64,000 nucleotides of DNA from Clavibacter sepedonicus. GTDB taxonomy: Bacteria; Actinomycetota; Actinomycetes; Actinomycetales; Microbacteriaceae. Below, one piece after another: positions 54,035-63,653 of the stretch. The notes beneath the pieces are model-generated. The model was given only the letters and a program-made list of their open reading frames with translations, ran no database searches and was not told where the DNA came from. The translations under genes were made by a program, and so were the position numbers. Position 1 is the first letter of the stretch, and every line of letters starts with the position of its first letter. The stretch is from NCBI RefSeq assembly GCF_000069225.1, contig NC_010407.1:2852001-2916000 (forward strand), given 5' to 3'.

Positions 54035-55921
54035 TCACGCGGTCGCCGGCCCGGGCGAGACGGCGACGATGCTGGAAAGGGGCAGGGTGCGCTCGACGTC
54101 GGCGACGCGGTCGCGGGCGCGCAGCCGGCCGCCGGCCACGCTGGAGGGCTCGAGCACGTGATCCACCTCGCGGCCGTCCGGCATGCGCACGCGGACGTGG
54201 AGCGCGGCCTTGGCGCGGATCGCCACCTCGAGCTGGCGCGTCGTCCAGGCAGCGCCGTCGTCGGGGCCGTCCGCCGCGCGGACGCGGGACACGAGGGCGT
54301 CCGCCGCGTCGGGCTCGGGATGCGCGTCGGCATGCGGCGTCGGGGTGGTCGGCGGGGCGGGCGCGAGGCGGCGCCCCTCGGCGTCCTCTCGGACAGGGGC
54401 GAGCCGGGCGGCCGCGAGCGCGCGCTCGACGGCGTCGGGCGACGCGGCGGAGGTGAGCACGGAGTCGCCCGCGCGCACGAGCCGGAGCGGCGCGAGGTCG
54501 CGGTCGACCAGGAGGGTGGCGAGCAGCGGCCCGTCCTCGGAGACGACCGCGGTCCGGGCGTCCGGGGCCGCGTCGGAGGGCGACGCCGGGCGGACGCGGA
54601 GGCGGCCGAAGCGCGCGGCGGCCTCGTCGATGAGGTAGTCGAGGGGCTGCGGGATGCCGGTCAGAGCGACCTCCGCGAGCAAGGAGCGGATGCCCTCGAC
54701 CGTCGCCCCGGACGCGAGGGCCCGCGTGACGGACGCCGCGGAGATCCGGTACGTGGCCGCCAGTCCCCGCCCCTCCGCGTCGGCGACGGAGAGGAGGCGC
54801 GACTCGACCGCGGCGTCGAGCGGGCCGGGCGAGACGACCGTGAGGTCGTGCTGCAGGTAGACCCGGTCGACCTCGGCGGGCAGGTGCGGCGCGAGGGCGG
54901 CGGCCGCGGCCGCGGATCCCGTCGTGAGGAGCGCGCGGCCCGCGGAGCTGGGGACGTCGCCCGTCGTGATGCCGAGGAGCCCGGCGTCGCGCGTGAAGGC
55001 GGTGATGCGCTCGCCGATCCAGGCGGATCCGCCGGGGAAGCGCCAGAGGACGCTGTCGACGAGGCCCGCTCCCCAGGACGCGTCGGTGCGCTCGGCGAGG
55101 ATGACGCGGGTGGCGGGCGCCAGCGCGTCCAGCCAGGCCGCGGAGAGCGACTCCCACCGCTCCACGGTCGGTCGACCCGACCACGCGGCCGATGCCGCCG
55201 CAGCCGACCAGGTGCGGCCGGACCGGGCCACGAGCGCCGCGCGGCCAGCGAGCGACAGGTAGACGGGGACGTCGTCGAGGTCGACGCCGAGCGCGCCCGC
55301 CAGGCGGCGGGCGTCGGGCAGGGACATGCCGCCGCGGCTCAGCTCGCGTGCCGGCTCGCGCGTCAGCTCGTCGATGAGGGCGGCGACGGCGACGACCGAG
55401 CGGAAGGCGCTCTCGCCCGCGTGCGCGTCGACCTCCTCGGGGTCGACGCGCGGCACGGCGGCGAGCGGGGCGGGCGGTGTCAACCGCGCCAGCTCGTCCG
55501 TCCCGGGCAGGCCGGCAGCCGGCCATGCCGCGAGGGCGACCGCGACCTCCTGATGCGTCGTGAGGCCCGCGTCGCCGAGCGAGGCGAGGAGCGTGTCCGC
55601 GGCGCGGCGGGCGGCGCCCGTCAGACCCGCGGGATCCAGCGGGTCCTCGCCCGAGCGGCGGGCCAGCGAGTCACGGATCGCGTCGAGGGGGACGGGCCTC
55701 GTGGGAGCCCCCTCCTCTGCGGCGACCGCGAGGACGGCCAGCGCCGTGCGGTCGAGCTGCTCCAGCGCGCCCGCGACGGCGTCCGGGCTGAGCAGGGCGT
55801 CCGCGAGGTCGAAGAGGTCGGCGATGCGCGCGGCGTCGATGCCGCGGTCGCGGACGAGGGCGGCGAGCGATGCGTCGCCGAGCGCGCGGAGGCGGGCCGC
55901 GAGCACGAGGGCGTCGGTCAT
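54035..55921 (-). CDS. XPB-associated helicase-C-like protein
   Basis: A 628-residue protein found beside actinobacterial XPB genes. It is rich in Ala/Asp helices with winged-helix-like repeats; PAEVDRVYLQHDLTVVSPGP marks the family's Helicase_C_3-type domain and a C-terminal WYL-like end reads DHVLEPSSVAGGRLRARDRV. No Walker motifs are visible, so it is not itself a helicase. It probably acts with XPB in DNA repair (inference from pairing). The stop is 20 bases before the XPB start. Confidence 0.78.
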   Translation of the reverse strand: MTDALVLAARLRALGDASLAALVRDRGIDAARIADLFDLADALLSPDAVAGALEQLDRTALAVLAVAAEEGAPTRPVPLDAIRDSLARRSGEDPLDPAGLTGAARRAADTLLASLGDAGLTTHQEVAVALAAWPAAGLPGTDELARLTPPAPLAAVPRVDPEEVDAHAGESAFRSVVAVAALIDELTREPARELSRGGMSLPDARRLAGALGVDLDDVPVYLSLAGRAALVARSGRTWSAAAASAAWSGRPTVERWESLSAAWLDALAPATRVILAERTDASWGAGLVDSVLWRFPGGSAWIGERITAFTRDAGLLGITTGDVPSSAGRALLTTGSAAAAAALAPHLPAEVDRVYLQHDLTVVSPGPLDAAVESRLLSVADAEGRGLAATYRISAASVTRALASGATVEGIRSLLAEVALTGIPQPLDYLIDEAAARFGRLRVRPASPSDAAPDARTAVVSEDGPLLATLLVDRDLAPLRLVRAGDSVLTSAASPDAVERALAAARLAPVREDAEGRRLAPAPPTTPTPHADAHPEPDAADALVSRVRAADGPDDGAAWTTRQLEVAIRAKAALHVRVRMPDGREVDHVLEPSSVAGGRLRARDRVADVERTLPLSSIVAVSPGPATA

Positions 55922-55931
55922 GGTCGTCCCG

Positions 55932-56201
55932 CTAGCGGGACGTGCCGTCCATGCGACGACGGCGACGGACGCTGATGATCAGGATCGCGATGAAGAGGAG
56001 CGCGGCGATGGGGATCCCCACGGCCGGGAGCAGCAGGATGACCTGCCACATCGGGGTGCTGTACTGCGACGCGTCGACGGCGATGAGCGGCGCCAGCAGG
56101 ATCGCGAGGATGCTCAGCACGGCGATCAGGAGGATGCCGGCGAGCATGTAGGCGAGGATGCGCTCGACCCGTCCCTCGCTCGGTGCGGTCTCGGATGCCA
56201 T
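55932..56201 (-). CDS. Small two-helix membrane protein
   Basis: An 89-residue protein with two hydrophobic helices (LAYMLAGILLIAVLSILAIL and WQVILLLPAVGIPIAALLFI) and a basic C-terminus RRRRRMDG. It lies 10 bases upstream of the helicase-associated gene on the same strand. The topology is common in actinobacteria; no function is known to me. Confidence 0.75.
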   Translation of the reverse strand: MASETAPSEGRVERILAYMLAGILLIAVLSILAILLAPLIAVDASQYSTPMWQVILLLPAVGIPIAALLFIAILIISVRRRRRMDGTSR

Positions 56202-56313
56202 CCGCTCAGACTACGCCGTGGCGTGCACCCGGGCGCGTCGGGCGGGACCCGGCGAATAGACTGGACCGCCCACCAGCACATCGAGCCCCTCCGGGGCGAG
56301 GGAAGAGGATCGC

Positions 56314-56697
56314 ATGCCCACCGGCAAGGTGAAGTTCTACGACGAGGACAAGGGGTTCGGGTTCATCAGCTCGGACGACGGCCAGGAGGTCTTCCTGCAC
56401 GCGTCGGCCCTGCCCTCGGGCGTCGCCGGCGTGAAGGCCGGCACCCGGCTGGAGTTCGGCATCGCGGACGGCAAGCGCGGCGCGCAGGCCCTCTCCGCGC
56501 GGATCCTCGACGCCCCGCCCTCGCTGGCCCGCATGTCCCGCAAGCCCGCCGACGACATGGCCGTCATCGTCGAGGACCTCGTGAAGGTGCTCGACGGGAT
56601 CGGCACCGGCCTCAAGCGAGGCCGCTACCCCGACGAGGCCCACGGTCGGAAGATCGCGGCGCTGCTGCGCCGGGTCGCGGAGGAGCTCGATGCCTGA
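56314..56697 (+). CDS. Cold-shock-domain protein with C-terminal extension
   Basis: A 127-residue protein. Residues 1-67 are a cold-shock domain (TGKVKFYDEDKGFGFISSDD with RNP1, and EVFLHASAL as RNP2), followed by a helical extension DMAVIVEDLVKVLDGIGTGL. This longer CspB-like form and its overlap with a DUF3027 gene are conserved in actinobacteria. It binds single-stranded nucleic acid; the extension may mediate protein contacts. Confidence 0.9.
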   Translation: MPTGKVKFYDEDKGFGFISSDDGQEVFLHASALPSGVAGVKAGTRLEFGIADGKRGAQALSARILDAPPSLARMSRKPADDMAVIVEDLVKVLDGIGTGLKRGRYPDEAHGRKIAALLRRVAEELDA

Positions 56698-57382
56698 GCC
56701 GCGGGAAGACGAGGTGACGATGACGGACGAGACGACGGCGGATGCCGCCGCGACGGACGACGACGTGACCGCGGCCGACGTGACCGACGTGACCGCGGCC
56801 GACGTCACGGTGGCGGACGCGACCGGGGAGGTCACCGCCCCCGCGACGGAGGTCGCCGCGCCCGCCGAGCCGGCCGTGCCCGACGCCGAGCTCCTCGCGG
56901 CCGTGGACCTCGCGCGTGCCGCCCTGCTCGAGATCACGCCGGCCGACACCGTCGGCGAGCCGGCCGGGTCGATCGTCGAGGGAGACCGCGTGCTGTCGCT
57001 GCTCTTCGCGAACACGATGCCCGGCTACCCCGGCTGGTTCTGGACCGTGACGCTGGCCCGGGTCGACGACGCGGCCCCGACCGTGCTCGAGGCCGAGCTG
57101 ATGCCCGGCGAGGGCGCGCTGCTCTCACCCGAGTGGCTTCCGTGGTCCGACCGGCTCGCCGGCGTCGAGGCCGAGCAGGAGGCCGAGCGCCTCGCGGCGG
57201 AGGGCGCCGAGGACGACGACGACGACCCCGCGGAGGACGCGGAGGACACGGACGACGTCCTCGACGGTGTCGACTTCGAGGCCCCGGCCTCGGACGATCA
57301 CGACGACGACGACGACGATGACGATGACGACGATGACGATGACGATGACGACGACACGAGCTTCGACGGTGCCGATCGCTGA
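56690..57382 (+). CDS. DUF3027 protein with poly-Asp tail
   Basis: A 230-residue very acidic protein, overlapping the cold-shock gene by eight bases. The core PGYPGWFWTVTLARVDDAAP with LLSPEWLPWSDRL is the DUF3027 signature. Both ends are low-complexity: an Asp/Thr/Val-rich N-terminus and a run of about 20 Asp codons (GAC/GAT, about 57297-57354) near the C-terminus. The tract is prone to slippage. It may bind basic partners or nucleic-acid proteins such as the neighbouring CSD protein; this is inference. Confidence 0.85.
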   Translation: MPEPREDEVTMTDETTADAAATDDDVTAADVTDVTAADVTVADATGEVTAPATEVAAPAEPAVPDAELLAAVDLARAALLEITPADTVGEPAGSIVEGDRVLSLLFANTMPGYPGWFWTVTLARVDDAAPTVLEAELMPGEGALLSPEWLPWSDRLAGVEAEQEAERLAAEGAEDDDDDPAEDAEDTDDVLDGVDFEAPASDDHDDDDDDDDDDDDDDDDDDTSFDGADR

Positions 57383-57399
57383 CCCTCATGCCGCATGAC

Positions 57400-57433
57400 G
57401 ACGGCGGCGGTCCCCTCGGGGGCCGCCGCCGTC
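57400..57433. terminator. Bidirectional terminator between the DUF3027 gene and serC
   Basis: An 11-bp GC stem (57400-57410 with 57423-57433), continuing by AT pairs, stands between two convergent genes. Confidence 0.75.
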
Positions 57434-57451
57434 ATCGTCTCCGGGGCGTGA

Positions 57452-59375
<1,924 letters not shown>

Positions 59376-59698
59376 GGCCGGCGCCGAGGCCGACGCTGGC
59401 GCCGGGCTCCTCGACGTCGACGGTGGGCGGATCCCCAGGACCACCCCCGGACGGGGCACACGAGCGGGGCGCGCCGCGCTCACCGGGGGTTCTGTCCCGC
59501 ATCCGTCGTGAGGATGACGTCCGCCGTTATGGATTCGTTAGAAATATGGTCCCTCAGGATGACAAACGGGTGCGCGTCCCTTACTCTCGAACAGGCCCGA
59601 CCGACCACCACAGAGGTTCCGGGCCCGGTGCAGGGCGTCTCGACACCCGTCCCCTGCATGAGTAGCCCTCGACGACCTTGGAGGGACGGGGCGCCAGC
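59376..59698 (+). other. Leader region of the NlpC/P60 gene with an AT-rich patch
   Basis: A 323-base gap. The first 140 bases are GC-rich without motif. A low-GC patch (about 59520-59575, with GTTAGAAATATGG) is a good promoter candidate. A GTGCAGGG/CCCTGCAT stem lies at about 59629-59659. A ydaO (c-di-AMP) riboswitch, often found before such genes, was looked for and not recognised. Confidence 0.4.
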
Positions 59699-60646
59699 AT
59701 GTCCGGCGTCGAGACGCAGGAGGTTGACAACTTGGCCCATGGTGACATCAGCGGTTCCGTCGGGAACCCGTCCGACCCGACTCGACCGCCCGCACCCGGG
59801 ATGGATCGTCTGCCCACCCGCCGCGAGCTCCGCGCCGCCGAGACCGCGAAGGCCGTCCGCCCGCGTCGCGACTCCGCGACCCGCACGCTGCAGGCCCCCG
59901 CACCGCGCCTGAGCCCGGCTCCGACGCCCGCAGGCCGCTCGCGCCGCACGAAGGCCGCCAACGCCGTCGTGATGACCTTCGTCACCGGCCTCGTCGGCGT
60001 CATGGCCATCCCGGCCTACGCCGCCGGGACCTCGCTCGAGCACACCTCCTCCGCCGAGGGCACCTCGCTGCAGGACTACACGGCCGCCAACGCGCAGGTC
60101 GTCACCGCCCACAACGCGTCGTCCGCCCCCGTCGAGGAGGAGGGCTTCACCGCCACCTCCGTCGCCGACCTCAACGCGCAGAAGGCCGCCGCCGCGCGCG
60201 CCGCCCTCGCCGAGCAGCGCCGCACGCAGCTCGCGTCCTCGGCCACGAGCTACACGGGCGCATCCGCCAACCAGCTCGCGCAGAACCCGATCTACCAGGG
60301 CACCTCGGCCAGCGGCGTCGCCGCCGTCGCTCGCCAATACATCGACGTCCCTTACGTCTTCGGCGGTGAGACCCCGGCCGGTTTCGACTGCTCGGGCCTC
60401 GTCAAGTACGTCTTCGCCCAGTTCGGCCTCAACCTGCCGCACTCCGTGCGGGCGCAGCACAACGCCGGCACCGTGGTGTCGCGCGAAGACGCCCGCCCCG
60501 GCGATATCGTGGTCTGGAACGACTTCAGCCACGACGGCATCTACACCGGCAACGGCATCTTCATCGACGCGCCCAAGCCGGGCGACCAGGTCAAGGAGCG
60601 CCCGATCTGGAGCACCAACGTGCACTTCGTCCGCCTCCTGGGCTGA
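59699..60646 (+). CDS. Secreted NlpC/P60 peptidoglycan hydrolase
   Basis: A 315-residue exported protein. An unusually long, Arg/Pro-rich N-terminal region precedes a hydrophobic export helix (AVVMTFVTGLVGVMAIPAYA). A helical middle leads to the NlpC/P60 domain with catalytic Cys231 in TPAGFDCSGLVKYVFAQFGL and His in FSHDGIYTGNG. It cleaves peptide stems, probably during cell separation or wall turnover. ATG at 59699 is used; a TTG at 59678 is possible. A strong terminator follows. Confidence 0.9.
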   Translation: MSGVETQEVDNLAHGDISGSVGNPSDPTRPPAPGMDRLPTRRELRAAETAKAVRPRRDSATRTLQAPAPRLSPAPTPAGRSRRTKAANAVVMTFVTGLVGVMAIPAYAAGTSLEHTSSAEGTSLQDYTAANAQVVTAHNASSAPVEEEGFTATSVADLNAQKAAAARAALAEQRRTQLASSATSYTGASANQLAQNPIYQGTSASGVAAVARQYIDVPYVFGGETPAGFDCSGLVKYVFAQFGLNLPHSVRAQHNAGTVVSREDARPGDIVVWNDFSHDGIYTGNGIFIDAPKPGDQVKERPIWSTNVHFVRLLG

Positions 60647-60666
60647 CGACCGGCACCAGCTCGACC

Positions 60667-60714
60667 CGAGAGGCCGGCGGCACGCATCCTGTGGGATGCG
60701 CCGCCGGCCTCTCG
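60667..60714 (+). terminator. Strong terminator after the NlpC/P60 gene
   Basis: A 14-bp perfect outer stem (60667-60680 with 60701-60714) continues, after a two-base bulge, into CGCATCC/GGGATGCG with a TGT loop. Confidence 0.8.
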
Positions 60715-60789
60715 CATTCCCCGGGACAAACGAGGGGTGCTGGGCTACCCTGGCCGGTGAGACGTCCCTCGACCCGCCCGGGAGCCCCG

Positions 60790-60903
60790 ATGACCACCGC
60801 ACCTGACATCCGCACCATGGATGCGCACGTGCGCCACGGCCATCGGCACCATCCCCGGGTGGGCATCCACCTGGTCCACCCGAGCGGTCACCCGCTCTCC
60901 TAG
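60790..60903 (+). CDS. Short His-rich ORF (possible leader peptide) before the HNH gene
   Basis: A 37-residue ORF with 8 His, clustered in HVRHGHRHHPRVGIHLVH. It has a good GGGAG ribosome site at 60780-60784 and a possible TACCCT -10 box at about 60750. Its stop touches a terminator-like hairpin (60904-60933), and the HNH gene starts about 100 bases later. That is the layout of a ribosome-mediated attenuator. There are no His-biosynthesis genes nearby, so a leader that senses histidine or charged tRNA-His for this gene would be unusual. A metal-binding peptide is an alternative. Confidence 0.4.
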   Translation: MTTAPDIRTMDAHVRHGHRHHPRVGIHLVHPSGHPLS

Positions 60904-60933
60904 AAGGCATCGCCGAGCACTCGGCGGTGCCTT
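60904..60933 (+). terminator. Hairpin directly after the His-rich ORF
   Basis: AAGGCA-T-CGCCGAG pairs with CTCGGCG-G-TGCCTT around a CA loop. The hairpin begins immediately after the TAG stop of the short ORF, so a ribosome at the stop would cover it. Confidence 0.6.
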
Positions 60934-61006
60934 CGCGTGTTCTGCGGGGGCGGGACGCCTCATTCGGATTCCTGGAAGCCGTCCAGGCCGGTCTGAGAGG
61001 GATGTC

Positions 61007-61504
61007 GTGCGCACACTGGTACTCAACGCGGGCTTCGAGCCGCTCGCCGTCGTGTCGTTCAAGCGGGCCCTGGTGCTCGTGCTGAGCGGCAAGGCCACCA
61101 TGCTCGCCCAGGACGAGGAGCACCCGATCCTCGGGAACGGCGGCGCGTGGGGACGCCCGTCCGTGATCCTGCTCACGCGGTACGTGCGGATCCCGCACGC
61201 GCGCCGCGTGCCCGTCTCGCGCCGCGGGGTGCTGCGACGCGACGGGGGCCGGTGCGCGTACTGCGCCCGGAACGCGACCACCATCGACCACGTCCTCCCG
61301 CGCTCCCGCGGCGGCAAGGACACGTGGGAGAACCTCGTGGCCTGCTGCCTGTCGTGCAACAACCGCAAGAGCGACCGCACGCCCGAGGAGATGGGCTGGA
61401 CGCTGCGCACGCCGCCGCGGGCGCCGCAGGGGAGCGGCTGGGTGGTCAGCGGGATGGAGCGGCCCGCGCCCGGATGGGACGAGTTCCTGGCGCCGGCGGC
61501 CTGA
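61007..61504 (+). CDS. HNH endonuclease
   Basis: A 165-residue protein with an HNH nuclease core: GGRCAYCARNATTIDHVLPR holds the first zinc CxxC and the catalytic DH, GGKDTWENLVACCLSCNNRK the Asn, second CxxC and final N. The N-terminal half starts VLNAGFEPLAVVSFKRALVL, the form widespread as a single chromosomal gene in actinobacteria, distinct from restriction systems. GTG at 61007 has GAGAGG upstream. The biological role is not known. Confidence 0.9.
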   Translation: MRTLVLNAGFEPLAVVSFKRALVLVLSGKATMLAQDEEHPILGNGGAWGRPSVILLTRYVRIPHARRVPVSRRGVLRRDGGRCAYCARNATTIDHVLPRSRGGKDTWENLVACCLSCNNRKSDRTPEEMGWTLRTPPRAPQGSGWVVSGMERPAPGWDEFLAPAA

Positions 61505-61537
61505 TCGGGGCGGCCGGCCCCTCCGTAGGCTGAGGGG

Positions 61538-63634
61538 ATGACCGCCGACGCTCGCGCATCCGACGCCCCCGACGACCCGTTCCTCTGGCTGGAGGAGATC
61601 CACGGCGACCGCGCTCTCGCGTGGGTCCGCGCCGAGAACGAGCGCACGCTCGGGCGGTCGCCGGAGGCATCCCGGGCCGGGCTCACGACCGAGCTGCTCG
61701 AGGTGCTCGAGTCCGACGAGCGGATCCCGTACGTGACCCGTCACGGGGAGCACCTCTACAACCTCTGGCGCGACGCCGAGCACGTCCAGGGGCTCTGGCG
61801 CCGCACGACGCTGGACGAGTACCAGGCGCCCGCGCCCGAGTGGGAGGTGCTGCTCGACCTGGACGCGCTGGGCGAGGCCGAGGGGATCCCCTGGCAGTTC
61901 TCCCGCGCGCAGCTGCTGTCGCCGGCGCGCGACCGGGCGCTCGTGTCGCTGTCGCCCGACGGCGGGGACGCGGTCGCGGTCCGCGAGCTCGACCTGACCA
62001 CGGGGCGCTTCGTCGAGGGCGGCTTCGAGGTGCCGGTCGCGAAGACGATGGTGTCGTGGATCGACCGCGACACGGTCTTCGTCGGCACCGACTTCGGGCC
62101 GGGCAGCCTCACCGAGAGCTCGTACGCCCGGACCGCCCGCCGCTGGAGCCGCGGGCAGGCGCTGGCGGACGCGCCGGAGGTGCACGCGGTCGCACCCACC
62201 GACATGCTCGTGCACGTGACGCACGACCCCACGCCCGGATTCGAGCGCGACGTGGTGCGCGAGGTGCCCGACTTCTTCACGTCGCGCACGCTGCTGCTGA
62301 CGGCCGCGGGCACGGTGTCGATCGAGGTGCCCGAGGACGTGGACGTCGACCTGCACCGCGAGTGGCTCGTGCTGCGACCGCGCACCGACATGGCGATGGG
62401 CGGCGTCGTGCACCCCGCGGGATCGCTGCTGGCGGCGCGCCTCGACGACTTCCTCGCCGGATCCCGTGAGCTCGCGGTGCTCTTCGCGCCGACCTCCTCG
62501 CGCAGCCTCGAGGACTGGGCCTGGACCGCGGGGCACCTCGTGCTGACGCTGCTCGAGGACGTGGCGAGCCGGATCCGCGTCCTGACCCCGCCGACCGCCG
62601 ACGGATCGGGCGGCTGGCGCGAGGAGGACGTGCGCGTGGGGACGCCGTTCGCCTCCGTCTCCGTCGTCGCGACCGACCGCGACACCGACGAGTACTGGCT
62701 CGCCGTGACCGGGTTCCTCACGCCGCCGACGCTGCTGCACGGTGTGGTCGGCGAGGGCGCGCCACGACCCGTGAAGGAGCAGCCGGCCACGTTCGACGCC
62801 GAGGGGCTCGAGGTGCAGCAGCACTTCGCCGTCTCGGACGACGGCACGCGCTTGCCGTACTTCCAGGTGGGGCCGCGCGACCTGCCGCTCGACGGATCCG
62901 CGGCCACGCTGCTGTCCGGCTACGGCGGCTTCGAGAACAGCCTGCTGCCGTCGTACAGCGGCGTCAGGGGGCGCGGCTGGCTGGCGCGCGGCGGCGTGTA
63001 CGTGCTTGCCAACATCCGCGGCGGCGGCGAGTACGGGCCGGCCTGGCACCGCGCTGCGCTGCGGAAGGACCGCCATCGCGCGTACGAGGACTTCGCGGCC
63101 GTCGCGCGCGACCTGGTGACCCGCGGCGTGACCGTGCCCGCTCGCCTCGGCTGCGAGGGCCGGAGCAACGGCGGGCTGCTGGTCGGCAACATGCTCACGA
63201 CCTACCCGGAGCTGTTCGGCGCCGTGGTCTGCGGCGTGCCGCTGCTCGACATGCGGCGGTACACGCGGCTGTCGGCCGGGGCGTCGTGGATCGCCGAGTA
63301 CGGGGACCCGGACGTGCCGTCCGACTGGGACTTCATCCGGACGTTCTCGCCGTACCACAACGTCCGCGCCGGGGTCGAGTACCCGCCGACGCTGGTCTAC
63401 GCGGCCACGAGCGATGACCGCGTCGGCCCGGTGCAGGCCCGGAAGATGGTCGCGCTGCTGCACGAGACCGGGGTCGAGGACGCCTGGTACTACGAGAACA
63501 CGGCGGGCGGCCACGGCGGATCCGCGGACAACCCCGCGACGGCGCGGCTGCAGTCGCTCATCCACGCGTTCCTCTGGGAGCGGCTCGGGGGCGTCGCGGC
63601 AGGCGGGTCGGTCGACGACGGCCGGGAGGCCTGA
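61538..63634 (+). CDS. Prolyl oligopeptidase family serine peptidase (S9)
   Basis: A 698-residue cytosolic peptidase. The N-terminal two thirds is a beta-propeller gate (DDPFLWLEEIHGDRALAWVR at the start). The C-terminal alpha/beta hydrolase domain has Ser543 in CEGRSNGGLLVGNML, the Asp in AATSDDRVGPVQA and the His in TAGGHGGSAD. It cuts short peptides after proline or basic residues; the exact specificity (prolyl oligopeptidase versus oligopeptidase B) cannot be fixed. It starts 33 bases after the HNH gene. Confidence 0.92.
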   Translation: MTADARASDAPDDPFLWLEEIHGDRALAWVRAENERTLGRSPEASRAGLTTELLEVLESDERIPYVTRHGEHLYNLWRDAEHVQGLWRRTTLDEYQAPAPEWEVLLDLDALGEAEGIPWQFSRAQLLSPARDRALVSLSPDGGDAVAVRELDLTTGRFVEGGFEVPVAKTMVSWIDRDTVFVGTDFGPGSLTESSYARTARRWSRGQALADAPEVHAVAPTDMLVHVTHDPTPGFERDVVREVPDFFTSRTLLLTAAGTVSIEVPEDVDVDLHREWLVLRPRTDMAMGGVVHPAGSLLAARLDDFLAGSRELAVLFAPTSSRSLEDWAWTAGHLVLTLLEDVASRIRVLTPPTADGSGGWREEDVRVGTPFASVSVVATDRDTDEYWLAVTGFLTPPTLLHGVVGEGAPRPVKEQPATFDAEGLEVQQHFAVSDDGTRLPYFQVGPRDLPLDGSAATLLSGYGGFENSLLPSYSGVRGRGWLARGGVYVLANIRGGGEYGPAWHRAALRKDRHRAYEDFAAVARDLVTRGVTVPARLGCEGRSNGGLLVGNMLTTYPELFGAVVCGVPLLDMRRYTRLSAGASWIAEYGDPDVPSDWDFIRTFSPYHNVRAGVEYPPTLVYAATSDDRVGPVQARKMVALLHETGVEDAWYYENTAGGHGGSADNPATARLQSLIHAFLWERLGGVAAGGSVDDGREA

Positions 63635-63653
63635 CGGGCGGAGGTGCCGGCGG

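Noticed and set aside
52374..55526. A fused protein joining the XPB helicase to the upstream helicase-associated gene.
   Set aside because: The extended part is out-of-frame reading of the upstream gene; both genes have their own starts and intact frames.
59376..59698. ydaO-type c-di-AMP riboswitch before the NlpC/P60 gene.
   Set aside because: The conserved blocks of that aptamer are not recognisable; only a small hairpin and an AT-rich promoter-like patch are present.
60790..60933. Leader of a histidine-biosynthesis operon.
   Set aside because: The downstream gene is an HNH nuclease and no his gene is in the vicinity, so the classic his attenuator is excluded; only a general attenuator hypothesis remains.
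59480..63565. A 1361-codon open frame on the minus strand.
   Set aside because: It is the antisense shadow of the NlpC/P60, HNH and peptidase genes; its composition (Arg/Ala/Gly/His-rich) fits no protein.
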